This document shows, one piece after another, positions 1-7,630 of a stretch of 64,000 nt of DNA. Numbering within the stretch: the first letter of the stretch is position 1; each line of letters starts with the position of its first letter. The stretch is from Noviherbaspirillum sp965974465 (GTDB taxonomy: Bacteria; Pseudomonadota; Gammaproteobacteria; Burkholderiales; Burkholderiaceae_D), in assembly GCA_965974465.1 (NCBI GenBank), contig CBHCMF010000001.1:24782-88781 (forward strand), given 5' to 3'. A program made the translations under genes and the position numbers. The notes under the pieces are model-generated. The model did no database searches. It saw nothing but the letters and a program-made list of their open reading frames with translations, and was not told the DNA's origin.

Positions 1-2
1 TT

Positions 3-248
3 GGCCTGCTGTTGTGGGGAATGTTGGCGGTGAGCTGGGTTGACAACCTCATCCGGCCGCTGGTGATCAGCAGCGCATCGCAAATCCCCTTCTTGCTGGT
101 GATGTTCGGTGTGCTGGGCGGCTTGGCGGCCTTCGGTCTGGTTGGTATGTTTGTTGGCCCGGTCGTCGTCGCCGTTCTGATGGCGGTTTGGCGTGAGTGG
201 CTAGAAGAACGGGGGCCGGAGATCGTGACGAAGCGCGCGCAAGAATAA
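3..248 (+). CDS. AI-2E family transporter (PerM/YdiK-like), C-terminal fragment
   Basis: The reading frame is already open at the left edge, so only about the last 81 residues are present and the true start lies outside the window. The fragment carries the DNLIRPLVIS motif followed by two hydrophobic segments and a GLVGMFVGPVVVAV stretch, the usual end of AI-2E/PerM family membrane proteins, and finishes with a charged cytoplasmic tail. Family members are polytopic inner-membrane proteins proposed to export small molecules or ions; the substrate cannot be told from the sequence. A second, complete member of the family lies at 26194-27207. Confidence 0.8.
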   Translation, partial: GLLLWGMLAVSWVDNLIRPLVISSASQIPFLLVMFGVLGGLAAFGLVGMFVGPVVVAVLMAVWREWLEERGPEIVTKRAQE

Positions 249-434
249 AAGGGGCCAGTTTTTTATAGGCTTTCTACATTGGCATCAGAGTCGTTGCCAT
301 AACGGCATGTTGTTGCGGCGTGGCGATAGCGTTGTATCCCGCTCGTCTGCTTTCCTTGCATTTCGCAAATTACGATGCAATATGGAAATATGTCATGAGC
401 CTCGTTGTGATGAACAACAGGCTGAAAGGCAAAC

Positions 435-1496
435 ATGTTGCGTCTTACTCTCCCTGCTGCGCTTGGATTTGCAGTGCTGGCCGCCTATGGCGGGACAGCA
501 TGGGCCGATGACGTGCATCCAGTTGTGGATACTGTAGACATCGGGCGCAGTGATTCTTCCTCCTTTCTTACTGACACCATGGCGGTGCCGATGGTCGGTA
601 GCACGGCTTCTTTTTCATTGTTCGTGCAGGACCAGGACGGCAGAGAACTTGCCGTGGGTGTTGGCGGACTGGCAGCACACCATGTCGGTGCTGGTGCGCT
701 GCAATTATCGCAAGGGCCATTATTGGCGCCAGTGGCGGCATTGGCCAATCCGTATGTCACGTTGGTGCCAGATGCTTTGCATGTAACGTTTGCGCAGCAA
801 GTCGGTGAGGTGAAGCTGCGCATTGGCATGTCGACCTCCACCTTCCCTCTCGCGCTGGCCTCGCAGCATGGCACACTGCCCTCATTCACTACGCCAGCGG
901 AAGGAACATCGGGTCTGGTGGAAATATCGAAATCCTTCGGTACTGCCGCACTGTCTGCGTCCTTGTCGCAAACGCGGGAATCGGACACCTATCTTGGCTC
1001 ATCTACAAGGGGACTGCTATCGCTTTTCCCTGGTGCCTCGACCCGGGCGTTTCAACTTACCGGTGCAGTGATGCTCGCGCCCAAATTGGCATTGGCTGGA
1101 CAGGCTGCTTATGGTGTGACGCTCGGCAGCGACAACCAAAATATTGAAGTCGCCACCACCCGTAGCAATGCGTTCTCTCTTGCGCTGGTCGCCGCTGATC
1201 GTCTCAAGCGTGGTGACTCGTTCAGTGTCTCATTGTCGCAGCCCCTGCGTGCTTATTCTGGTCGGTTTTCGATGGACGTGCTGTCGCACTCCCGAGGCAG
1301 CGGCTCATTGCGCGAACGACTGGTGCTCACGATGGTGCCGCTGGGACGTGCAATGCGCTTGCAACTGAGCTATCAGGCGCCAGCAGGCCAAGGTGCGAAT
1401 TTCGGTGCCTCGCTGATTGTGCGTCGCAACCGGAATAACGTGGAGGATGTTGCGCTCGAACGTCTTCTGGTATTGCGGTATTTAAAGCAGTTTTAG
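435..1496 (+). CDS. Exported protein with autotransporter-like beta-barrel C-terminus, function unknown
   Basis: The 353-residue product begins with a convincing signal peptide (hydrophobic stretch from about residue 4, cleavage likely after TAWA). The rest is rich in Ser, Gly, Ala and alternating hydrophobic residues, as in amphipathic beta-strands, and it ends in an aromatic residue (KQF). The last 120 residues resemble the barrel-like tail seen after S8 serine protease domains in some proteobacterial autotransporters (pattern RERLVLTMVPLGRAMR, then a YQAPAG turn). No Asp/His/Ser protease domain is present, so this is either a stand-alone outer-membrane or periplasmic protein or a derivative that lost its passenger. 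The gene stands alone; about 186 bases upstream of it show no feature. Function is not assigned. Confidence 0.6.
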   Translation: MLRLTLPAALGFAVLAAYGGTAWADDVHPVVDTVDIGRSDSSSFLTDTMAVPMVGSTASFSLFVQDQDGRELAVGVGGLAAHHVGAGALQLSQGPLLAPVAALANPYVTLVPDALHVTFAQQVGEVKLRIGMSTSTFPLALASQHGTLPSFTTPAEGTSGLVEISKSFGTAALSASLSQTRESDTYLGSSTRGLLSLFPGASTRAFQLTGAVMLAPKLALAGQAAYGVTLGSDNQNIEVATTRSNAFSLALVAADRLKRGDSFSVSLSQPLRAYSGRFSMDVLSHSRGSGSLRERLVLTMVPLGRAMRLQLSYQAPAGQGANFGASLIVRRNRNNVEDVALERLLVLRYLKQF

Positions 1497-1671
1497 AAGA
1501 TGGGCTCGGCACCCCCGTAGCTATGCAATCTAACGTTGGATAAAGTCGAGGCTGCACTGAATTGTAATAACTCAGACTTTATCTGCTAAGCAGTGTCAGA
1601 TTTGATCGAGATTGAAATCTGCTCTACAGCCGCAGCTCGGCCACTTCCGGTCATTCCTATTCCATACGGAA

Positions 1672-1688
1672 GCTGCCGTTCCGGCAGC
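1672..1688. other. Small hairpin in the 346-base gap before the accessory patch
   Basis: A perfect 7-bp stem, GCTGCCG/CGGCAGC, closes a 3-base loop. It is followed by an AT-rich stretch but not by a clean run of T, so it could be a weak terminator for the upstream exported-protein gene or chance. Nothing else is recognised between 1497 and 1842. Confidence 0.3.
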
Positions 1689-1842
1689 AAAGCACCTCTA
1701 TTTTATTGCTTGGTAGAAAATTTGCATCTTCATTGGGTAGAATTCACGAGCTAGACACTTATCAGTTAGCGTGCTGATTTATCAGTCAGACCGTGACGTA
1801 TAAAATTAGTTAAAGGGCTCACATGACCATAGGGTTTACACT

Positions 1843-2355
1843 TTGATCATTCTTCCAGCTGTACCGGAGAGGAAGTGGAAAATAACTTCAGCGATATTTG
1901 TGAATGCACTGTTGGCTATAGGGCTCTACCTGTTCATCGTGAAGGACCGAGGTTTAAACTCTGACTCCCACGGGTTTTGGTTGTTATGGTTAGGTTTTGT
2001 TGGGCTAGCTGCTATTGGCACACTTTCCTTCGAGCGCGTAGAAATCCGTCAGCATTCGTTTGAGCTGATAAAAACACGCTTCTTCTTAGGTCTAATTCCC
2101 CTGTCGATAAAACGGCACAGCCTTGCAGGCGCTAAATACATAAAAAGATACGTTAAGCGGGCATCGGGGTATGACAGTGGCAGTGACGGTATATATCGTC
2201 CATCCATCGTCCTCGTGTGTGGCGACGGCAAGGAAATATTGATACAGCAATTCTTCGACTGCGCAAGCAACGTGCATCCACTATCGCAGCAGTGGGCAAG
2301 GAAAATCGCAGAAGCGTCTGGCCTTCAAGTAATCGACATAGTTGAATCATGGTGA
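1843..2355 (+). CDS. Hypothetical membrane protein with two N-terminal membrane segments
   Basis: The 170-residue product has two predicted membrane helices (about residues 13-33 and 46-61) followed by a soluble domain of about 105 residues with alternating strands. Many small bacterial PH-like membrane proteins have this layout, but no family signature is certain. The start is uncertain: the frame opens with TTG and no ATG or good ribosome binding site lies nearby. It is the first of a group of small, AT-richer genes separated by related dyad elements, which suggests acquired DNA. Function unknown. Confidence 0.5.
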   Translation: MIILPAVPERKWKITSAIFVNALLAIGLYLFIVKDRGLNSDSHGFWLLWLGFVGLAAIGTLSFERVEIRQHSFELIKTRFFLGLIPLSIKRHSLAGAKYIKRYVKRASGYDSGSDGIYRPSIVLVCGDGKEILIQQFFDCASNVHPLSQQWARKIAEASGLQVIDIVESW

Positions 2356-2361
2356 ATAATC

Positions 2362-2420
2362 CCTTTAACTCATCGCTGGACAAGGACGTGCAAGCGCGCC
2401 TGTCCGCTTAATCGTTGAAC
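2362..2420 (+). repeat. attC-like dyad element A
   Basis: Just after the stop of the preceding gene, a TTTAAC box is followed by an imperfect inverted repeat (CTGGACA ... TGTCCGC) around GACGTGCAAGCGC, and the element ends in GTTGAAC, which fits the integron core-site consensus GTTRRRY. It shares the GACGTGCAAGCGC core with the element near 4640. The position at the 3' end of a gene is as expected for a cassette recombination site, but the 5' core is degenerate. Confidence 0.4.
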
Positions 2421-2481
2421 AGACGGATCGCGCCGTGTCAGCACGGAAGACCCCGGCATGCCAGCTTAAAAATAGAAGAAA

Positions 2482-2994
2482 ATGCGACGCTTAAGTATGA
2501 ACCACGGAGGAGTATTTCTGCTGTTTGGGGCTATAGTCCTCTGGTATGGCGTCATTGAATGGCTTGTTCAGCCATCAATGTTTCGGAAGACTACGGCAAG
2601 TATCTCTTCGACAGAAGTAAAGACGTATGTGACAAGAGCTCCAACTAGAGAAAGCCTCTTGTTCCAATACTTTTACAATGTGGATGGGAAGACGTTTAAT
2701 AGCGGTGAAGCAGTCATGCTGAACGCATTAGGTTCTGCCGAGCGACGTGTCGAAATAGAAAAGTGGAGAGAGGTGCATCCGAAGGGAAGCACAATAGAAA
2801 TACACTTTCATAATACCTTTCCACGACTCTCTTCTTCATATGGTAACTACCGAGAACTCGCCCGCAAAAACCTCTGGGTACTTTCAGCCTTGCTTGTGGC
2901 CTCAGTAACATTTTTCATTCTTTTGCTTTGTATGATTTCAAATTGGATGCTGGCGCAGGCGGCAAGACGGGCAAACGAAAAATCAAAAAAATGA
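2482..2994 (+). CDS. DUF3592-like membrane protein
   Basis: The product of about 170 residues has an N-terminal membrane helix (about residues 9-29), a soluble middle of about 95 residues that can form beta-strands, and a second helix near the end (about 135-158) with a basic tail. In the middle, YFYNVDGKTFNSGE and GSTIEIHFHNTFP match the DUF3592 pattern, in which a Y-x-Y-x-V-x-G strand pair is followed by a V-x-V/I-x-Y strand with N or D and P. DUF3592 proteins have no established function. An alternative start is the ATG five codons downstream. Flanked by attC-like elements. Confidence 0.6.
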   Translation: MRRLSMNHGGVFLLFGAIVLWYGVIEWLVQPSMFRKTTASISSTEVKTYVTRAPTRESLLFQYFYNVDGKTFNSGEAVMLNALGSAERRVEIEKWREVHPKGSTIEIHFHNTFPRLSSSYGNYRELARKNLWVLSALLVASVTFFILLLCMISNWMLAQAARRANEKSKK

Positions 2995-3030
2995 ACGAAA
3001 AAATAAAGGCAGCGCATGTTTCATGTATTT

Positions 3031-3070
3031 CAACACTGACGCGCAAGCGCACCGATTAACGCAGCATTAG
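3031..3070 (+). repeat. attC-like dyad element B
   Basis: Starts with CAACACTGACGCGCAAGCGC and ends in GATTAACGCAGCATTAG, immediately before the next gene. Most bases are shared with the element at 4629-4668, including the tail CGATTAACGCAGCATTA. The GCGC/GCGC centre forms a short stem. Its position between two unrelated small genes matches a cassette boundary, but the terminal core (CATTAGG rather than GTTAGG) is degenerate. Confidence 0.4.
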
Positions 3071-3082
3071 GGATCAAAGCTT

Positions 3083-3577
3083 ATGCGTTTCACTGTAATT
3101 GTCTTTTCTATTGTGGCACTGCTGCCTCTTTCAGCGATTGCAAAGGTAAGTATATGTACTGATGCTGAAAAAGCTGAAATTTTTGCTAGTTACGTAAAGT
3201 TTCGTAGCGCATCAAAGGCCGGGGATCTTCGCAAGGTAAAGGCGCTAAGCACCCCTGCTGTGGCCCAGCAAATTGCCGACTTTGAAAGAACTGTAAAAGA
3301 CCAATCTATGCTGGCACGGCAAATGGGTGGCTTTTCGCCGGCTCTTGAAGAAGCGCGTGAAGTTAAATGCGAGATTAGTGGTAAAAAATCTCGGTTGACC
3401 ATTCAGAGTGAAACAAAGTCACAGGATAAATCTGCTGTTGTGACCCGAGTATTTAGTGTTGTCATGTTCGAAAAAGCAGGTGAAGGCTGGCTTGTTGGAA
3501 TAAAAGGCAGCACAAATCCATTTGATTCGCAGCCCTTGGAATCTTTGCTTAAGCATGAACAGCTTCAACTACCATAA
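3083..3577 (+). CDS. Hypothetical secreted protein
   Basis: The 164-residue product starts with a classical signal peptide (MRFTVIVFSIVALLPLSAIA, cleavage after AIA). The mature part is about 144 residues, charged, with an early Cys (SICTD) and a second one at EVKCEIS that could form a disulphide. The pattern of a helical half followed by strands ending in GEGWLVGIKGS resembles NTF2-like or DUF4878-like periplasmic domains, but the match is too weak to name. Located in the small-gene patch just after attC-like element B. Confidence 0.55.
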   Translation: MRFTVIVFSIVALLPLSAIAKVSICTDAEKAEIFASYVKFRSASKAGDLRKVKALSTPAVAQQIADFERTVKDQSMLARQMGGFSPALEEAREVKCEISGKKSRLTIQSETKSQDKSAVVTRVFSVVMFEKAGEGWLVGIKGSTNPFDSQPLESLLKHEQLQLP

Positions 3578-3602
3578 AACTAGTTATGTTTCATAGCTAT
3601 AG

Positions 3603-3974
3603 ATGAGCCGAGCAAAACGAACACGTGAGCAAGTGATTGGTGACCGAATAAAACGGGCAAAGGAGCTTGGTGACATTGACTCACGCGATCCCAACAACAT
3701 TCCCCCGCCAGGCGCAGTCATGGCTGATCCTAACGAACTTGCACACAATAATACCTATGGGCGCCTGCCACGATTTTATGTGGACAAAATAGTCGTATGC
3801 CGAAAGTGTGGGAAGGAAGAACTTTGGCCCGCAGCGCGCCAAAAATGGTGGTACGAAGAAGCAAAGGGCAATATTAATACGCAAGCGGTACTTTGTAGAG
3901 CATGCCGTGAAGTTGAGAAACTGAGGAAGGCCGAAGCAAGGCGTATTCATTTGGACGGACTGGCGAAAAAATGA
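3603..3974 (+). CDS. Probable zinc-ribbon protein
   Basis: This 123-residue, basic, cytoplasmic protein has a C-terminal metal-binding module: VCRKCGKEELWPAARQKWWY followed about 22 residues later by LCRACR. Two CxxC pairs separated by a Trp-rich helix are the signature of the probable zinc-ribbon family (zf-trcl type). The N-terminal 60 residues are polar and have no recognisable domain. It starts 25 bases after the preceding gene with no attC-like element between, so the two may share a cassette or transcript. Function unknown. Confidence 0.65.
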   Translation: MSRAKRTREQVIGDRIKRAKELGDIDSRDPNNIPPPGAVMADPNELAHNNTYGRLPRFYVDKIVVCRKCGKEELWPAARQKWWYEEAKGNINTQAVLCRACREVEKLRKAEARRIHLDGLAKK

Positions 3975-3985
3975 AACATAACTTT

Positions 3986-4032
3986 CCAGTCAACACCGAC
4001 GGCTGCGCCGCTGGTTACCTTAAACGTTGATA
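3986..4032 (+). repeat. attC-like dyad element C
   Basis: Begins 12 bases after the zinc-ribbon gene's stop. ACCGACGGC and GCCGCTGGT form an imperfect hairpin (7 of 9 pairs) around TGC, followed by TTACCTTAAACGTTGAT. This order (CAACACCGAC, short GC loop, GGTTACCTTAAACGTT) is close to what is usually seen in proteobacterial chromosomal attC sites, and is the best match of the five elements. Confidence 0.45.
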
Positions 4033-4044
4033 TGGCCTCAAGGC

Positions 4045-4578
4045 ATGAGAAAAGAAAAAGTGTCGTTTGCTGGGTTAAAGAGTGGGGCGATTGGTATGTC
4101 CATCGTTTTGCTCGTCTTGGCGCTAACAGATGTGCTTTTCTTTCAAGCAGGTATTGACGGGATTGGATTCATCAAGAAGGTGCCGGGTGAAGTTGAATCA
4201 GTGGATACAACCACCATTGAGAGACGTGTCTCAAAATCCGGGACAAATGGTGCCTTGTACGAAAAGGTTCCAGCTGTCCGCATCACCTTCAAATATACGG
4301 TAAACAACGTAAGCCATTTGTCCACTCGCTATCGGCTGCTTAACGGTGGCAACATTGAGGTTCCCGTTAAAGCAATACCTCACTGGAAAGACATACGACC
4401 AGGCGCCTCCATTCCGGTCCATTATGTATCCTCAACAGACACTGCGTTTGTTGAGTTTGGCATCCCTAATGCCATGATTTATTGGCTTAAGGTCTACTTA
4501 TTGTTCTCAGCCCTGTTCATCGCCTTTCTGGCTCTTTTTGTCCTGCTCAACTGTTTCCGTGGAGGCAGAAAGGCATGA
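4045..4578 (+). CDS. DUF3592-like membrane protein
   Basis: ATG at 4045 is preferred over an in-frame TTG at 4027 that would lie inside attC-like element C; the product is then 177 residues. It has membrane helices at about residues 8-31 and near the C-terminus (about 148-170). Between them is a strand-rich region containing VPAVRITFKYTVNNVSHLST and RPGASIPVHYVSSTDTAFVE, the hallmark DUF3592 arrangement. Family function is unknown. It is a diverged relative of the neighbours at 2482-2994 and 4674-5075, so the patch may hold independently acquired members of one family. Confidence 0.65.
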   Translation: MRKEKVSFAGLKSGAIGMSIVLLVLALTDVLFFQAGIDGIGFIKKVPGEVESVDTTTIERRVSKSGTNGALYEKVPAVRITFKYTVNNVSHLSTRYRLLNGGNIEVPVKAIPHWKDIRPGASIPVHYVSSTDTAFVEFGIPNAMIYWLKVYLLFSALFIAFLALFVLLNCFRGGRKA

Positions 4579-4628
4579 GTGCCCCCTACCAACCCAGGGC
4601 GGTACCGGCGTGTGTTTATCACGCTATT

Positions 4629-4668
4629 AAACACCGACGTGCAAGCGCCCCGATTAACGCAGCATTAA
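4629..4668 (+). repeat. attC-like dyad element D
   Basis: AACACCGACGTGCAAGCGC is followed by CCCGATTAACGCAGCATTAA. Nearly the same as element B and sharing its core with element A. It lies directly upstream of the start chosen for the next gene. A longer upstream reading of that gene (ATG at 4575) would have to translate through this element, which argues for the shorter form. Confidence 0.4.
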
Positions 4669-4673
4669 AACTC

Positions 4674-5075
4674 ATGAGAACATTTGCTGGTATTGCTGCG
4701 CTTGCGTTTCTCGTTCCTTTGGTGCTTATCGTGGTTGGTGGCTGGCGCCACTTTTGGTTTTATCGAGGAAGCAAAGAAGTCACAGGGAAAGTTAGTGAAG
4801 TGTTTCTTCGAGATTGGATAGATGACGAAGCACAACCAACAAAACGTTATTTCGCGTCTGTTTCTTATGCAGTAAATGGTGATTGGTATCTGTTAAGCGA
4901 CTGGGGACCGCACGTTGAGCCGCCATACGTTGGTGTTACGGTAAAAGTACGGTACGTGAGTTCAGATCCGATTAACTCGAAGGTTTGGCCAAAGGGAAGT
5001 ATGTGGTGGCTTATAGCTCCTTTCACTATTTGCCTAACGCTAGAAGCAGCCGCACTTCGTGTGTGGTTATTTTGA
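4674..5075 (+). CDS. DUF3592-like membrane protein
   Basis: ATG at 4674 gives 133 residues; an in-frame ATG at 4575 is rejected because it would translate the attC-like repeat. A membrane helix lies at about residues 5-25, then a DUF3592-like core (EVTGKVSEVFLRDW, ASVSYAVNGDWYLLSDWG, VGVTVKVRYVSSDPINSKVW), then a C-terminal hydrophobic helix. The order V-T-G-x-V, V-x-Y-x-V-N-G, V-x-V-x-Y-V-S-S-D-P-x-N-S fits the family well. Function unknown. Confidence 0.65.
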   Translation: MRTFAGIAALAFLVPLVLIVVGGWRHFWFYRGSKEVTGKVSEVFLRDWIDDEAQPTKRYFASVSYAVNGDWYLLSDWGPHVEPPYVGVTVKVRYVSSDPINSKVWPKGSMWWLIAPFTICLTLEAAALRVWLF

Positions 5076-5104
5076 GGGTCGAAATTTCAATTCATGTCGT
5101 TGCA

Positions 5105-5141
5105 CACTGACGCTTCACGCCAGTGAATTTCCACGTTGAAT
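5105..5141 (+). repeat. attC-like dyad element E
   Basis: CACTGACG and CGCCAGTG pair (7 of 8) around CTTCA, and the element ends with GTTGAAT, which fits the GTTRRRY core. It is the last element of the series. From here to 5416 no gene is convincing: an 87-codon GTG-initiated frame exists but looks unlike protein. The next gene, at 5417, has ordinary chromosomal composition. Confidence 0.4.
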
Positions 5142-5416
5142 GTCTGCTCTTAGGAAGTTGTTACTTTCGCTTTTGGTCCATTTGCGACATTCGTAATCTG
5201 GCACCTTTTGTCAGACCAACTCGGAACTACTGCAACTTGAATAACTACTCAGCGTCCAGAAATGCCCACAGCGCTATGCGTGTTTGCAAACAGGGAAATA
5301 ATTTATTCAGCGTAGCTCTAAAGTCCTTGCGCCACCAACCGATATCAAATGTATTGTCGATACCGACAATAAGCCACCCTATGTAAACCTTACTTTATAT
5401 ATTCACGGGGACTGAT

Positions 5417-5860
5417 ATGGTCAAACGTTTCCTGCAAGCACTTCTGCTTTCTCTCTTCCTGATCGGGGTTGCCTCAGCGCAGACTGAGAAGGACGCTGTG
5501 GCCATCGTCGAGCGCGCTCTTGCGGCCACCAAGGCGGAAGGAAAGGAAAAGGTAATCGAGCGTATCAAAGCGAAGGATCCGGCGTTCGTTAACGGCGAGC
5601 TCTATGTGGTTCTGCGAGATCCGTCTGGCACGATTTTGGCGCATCCTTACAAGACGTCGCTTATCGGAAAGAACCTTAACGATGTTCCAGATGCCGACGG
5701 CAAGCTTTTCCGTCAGGAGATCACCGACGGTGCACGTACGCAGGGAAAAGGTTGGGTCAGCTACAAGTCTAAGAATCCGACGAACGGAAAGATTGAAGCC
5801 AAGAAGACGTACTTTCAGCGTGGGGACGGGGTGATTGCCGAGGCAGGAATCTACGATTAA
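5417..5860 (+). CDS. Periplasmic single-cache (sCache_2-like) sensory domain protein
   Basis: The 147-residue product has a signal peptide (cleavage after VASA) and one small ligand-binding domain. The pattern ELYVVLRDPSGTILAHPYKT, LIGKNLNDVPDADGK and GKGWVSYKSKNP is typical of single-cache domains, where a strand with a D-x-x-G-x-x-L-A-H turn is followed by the G-K-(N/D)-L-x-D-(V/L) loop. A chemoreceptor gene starts 34 bases downstream on the same strand, so the two are probably co-transcribed and the soluble cache protein may deliver a ligand signal to it. Ligand unknown. Confidence 0.75.
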   Translation: MVKRFLQALLLSLFLIGVASAQTEKDAVAIVERALAATKAEGKEKVIERIKAKDPAFVNGELYVVLRDPSGTILAHPYKTSLIGKNLNDVPDADGKLFRQEITDGARTQGKGWVSYKSKNPTNGKIEAKKTYFQRGDGVIAEAGIYD

Positions 5861-5894
5861 GTCTGACTAGGCTGGCACCACTTTGGGGGGATGG

Positions 5895-7454
5895 ATGCAC
5901 CTCGCACGCATGAAACTAGGAGCCAAGCTCCTGGCGGCGCCAAGCCTGATTGGCGTGTTGATGATTCTCGTTGGTTGGTTGGGGGCGCAGAGCATCATCC
6001 AATTGACTAATCAGTTCAACGAGATGGTTGCTGTCCGCATGCATGCGGCTGTGACGGTGGGTTCTGCCAAAGAACACGCCGTCGCGGCGAAGGCTGCTGC
6101 ATATCAGCAATTCACGGCGATCAATGCAGGGTTTTCGGCTGACCGTGTGGACGTCATCGCGAAGAACTTGGCGGCCCATTTCGAAGGCCTCGAAGGCGAT
6201 TTGACCAAACTATCTGCGGTACCAGCCAGTGCGGAGGCGGAACAAAGTGCTCTCGCGGCGGCTCGACAGGCACTACCGCCATATCGCAAGGTTGTCTCGG
6301 ATGCCCTCAGTATGGCTGCCACTGACACATCGGTCGCAGCTAACGCCATGATTAGAGCGGATAAGGTGTTCGATACGCTTGCCGGTGCGCTCGACAAGTT
6401 GGTCGAACTCCAGGCGGCTGCAGCCGCCCAGCACCGCCAGCACGCACAGGAGCGGGCCTCTATGCTCTTGGTGTTAACGATCGCGATTACTGCTGTCTCT
6501 GTTGTGGCAGCTGCCGTAGTGACATGGCTGGTACGGCGAAATCTGTTGAATGAGATCCGTGTCGTCTCGACTGTTGCGCAACGGCTCAGAGAAGGCGTTC
6601 TGGACAAGCGTGCTACGCAGGGTGTCAAGGGGAGCGACGAAGTTGCCGAGGCGGTGGTCGCGCTGGGTGTGACCATGGGCAACCTTGCGGAGATGGTCGA
6701 GGTGCTTCAGTCTTCATCAAGCATGATCGCTACCTCGTCACAAGAGATCGCTGCTGGAAACCATAATCTATCTACCCGCACCGAGAGCCTCAGTGCAGCA
6801 ACAAGTGCGACGAGAAGCTCCGTCCGTGATGCTGCGCTCGAAGCAAAGGGGCTTTCCTCCACTGCCAAAGACGCTGCACACTCTGCAACGCGCGCCAGCG
6901 GACTTGTCGAAGAGGCTCGTGTCGCCACGGGTGAGATGGAAGAGACGGTCCAGCAGATTGTTCGAAGCTCCGAGCGTATTGACGCCATCGTCCAGGTAAT
7001 CGATGGTATAGCATTTCAGACAAATATCCTGGCTCTCAATGCAGCAGTCGAGGCAGCTCGTGCTGGCGAAACGGGGCGAGGATTCGCAGTGGTGGCGGGA
7101 GAGGTGCGAGATCTTGCCCTGCGTTCGCAGACAGCATCTAAAGAAATCAAGGAGCTGGTCGCCCAATCGAATAGTTGCGCAGAGCGCGGCCGGTCCAGCG
7201 TTCGCCGGGTTAGCGAGGTGTCCGCAAACGTGAGCAGCTGTGTAGCTGAAATGTCCAGTGCGTTCGGCACCATCGCAAGCCGCCTTGGGCAACAAGAGGA
7301 ACGACTGTCGATGCTCGAAGGAGACTTCAGTCAGCTCGATGACATCGGCCAGCAGAATGCTGCTTTGGTTGAGCAAGCGGCGGCGGCCGCCTCCAGCCTA
7401 CAAGAGGCGGCGTCTCGACTTGCGGCTTCGGCACAGGCATATCGTGTGCTCTGA
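5895..7454 (+). CDS. Methyl-accepting chemotaxis protein
   Basis: The 519-residue product has an N-terminal membrane helix (about residues 13-34), a helical periplasmic four-helix-bundle-like domain of about 150 residues, a second membrane helix (about 187-208), a HAMP region, and a long coiled-coil signalling domain. The receptor hairpin tip is intact: IDGIAFQTNILALNAAVEAA followed by RAGETGRGFAVVAGEVRDLA. There is no C-terminal CheR-docking pentapeptide. ATG at 5895 follows a GGGGG tract at suitable distance; ATG at 5910 is an alternative start. Together with the cache protein just upstream it forms a likely two-gene sensing unit. It would signal through CheW/CheA encoded elsewhere. Confidence 0.92.
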   Translation: MHLARMKLGAKLLAAPSLIGVLMILVGWLGAQSIIQLTNQFNEMVAVRMHAAVTVGSAKEHAVAAKAAAYQQFTAINAGFSADRVDVIAKNLAAHFEGLEGDLTKLSAVPASAEAEQSALAAARQALPPYRKVVSDALSMAATDTSVAANAMIRADKVFDTLAGALDKLVELQAAAAAQHRQHAQERASMLLVLTIAITAVSVVAAAVVTWLVRRNLLNEIRVVSTVAQRLREGVLDKRATQGVKGSDEVAEAVVALGVTMGNLAEMVEVLQSSSSMIATSSQEIAAGNHNLSTRTESLSAATSATRSSVRDAALEAKGLSSTAKDAAHSATRASGLVEEARVATGEMEETVQQIVRSSERIDAIVQVIDGIAFQTNILALNAAVEAARAGETGRGFAVVAGEVRDLALRSQTASKEIKELVAQSNSCAERGRSSVRRVSEVSANVSSCVAEMSSAFGTIASRLGQQEERLSMLEGDFSQLDDIGQQNAALVEQAAAAASSLQEAASRLAASAQAYRVL

Positions 7455-7630
7455 CGGCTCTGTACGGTACTGTCAACTTAACGGGGCGTAAAGATGGCAA
7501 TGGAAAAATTGAAACCGGATTGGCTCGATGAGGAGAAGATCAAGCAGTAGCTAGTGCTTATTTTCTAAACTGGTGAACTCATTTTGGAGTGAAAAGCGCC
7601 AATCCGGACGCACCGGTACTGCGCTGCCTC

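Noticed and set aside
4575..4673. 33-codon N-terminal extension of the DUF3592-like protein at 4674
   Set aside because: It would translate an attC-like element and put a polar tail before the membrane helix; the internal ATG gives a normal family N-terminus.
5123..5386. 87-codon GTG frame after the small-gene patch
   Set aside because: Starts inside an attC-like dyad, has no ribosome binding site, and its composition looks random.
7494..7550. 18-codon frame (MAMEKLKPDWLDEEKIKQ) between the chemoreceptor and MazG-like genes
   Set aside because: It looks protein-like and has a G-rich tract upstream, but is too short to support as a gene or to assign to a family.
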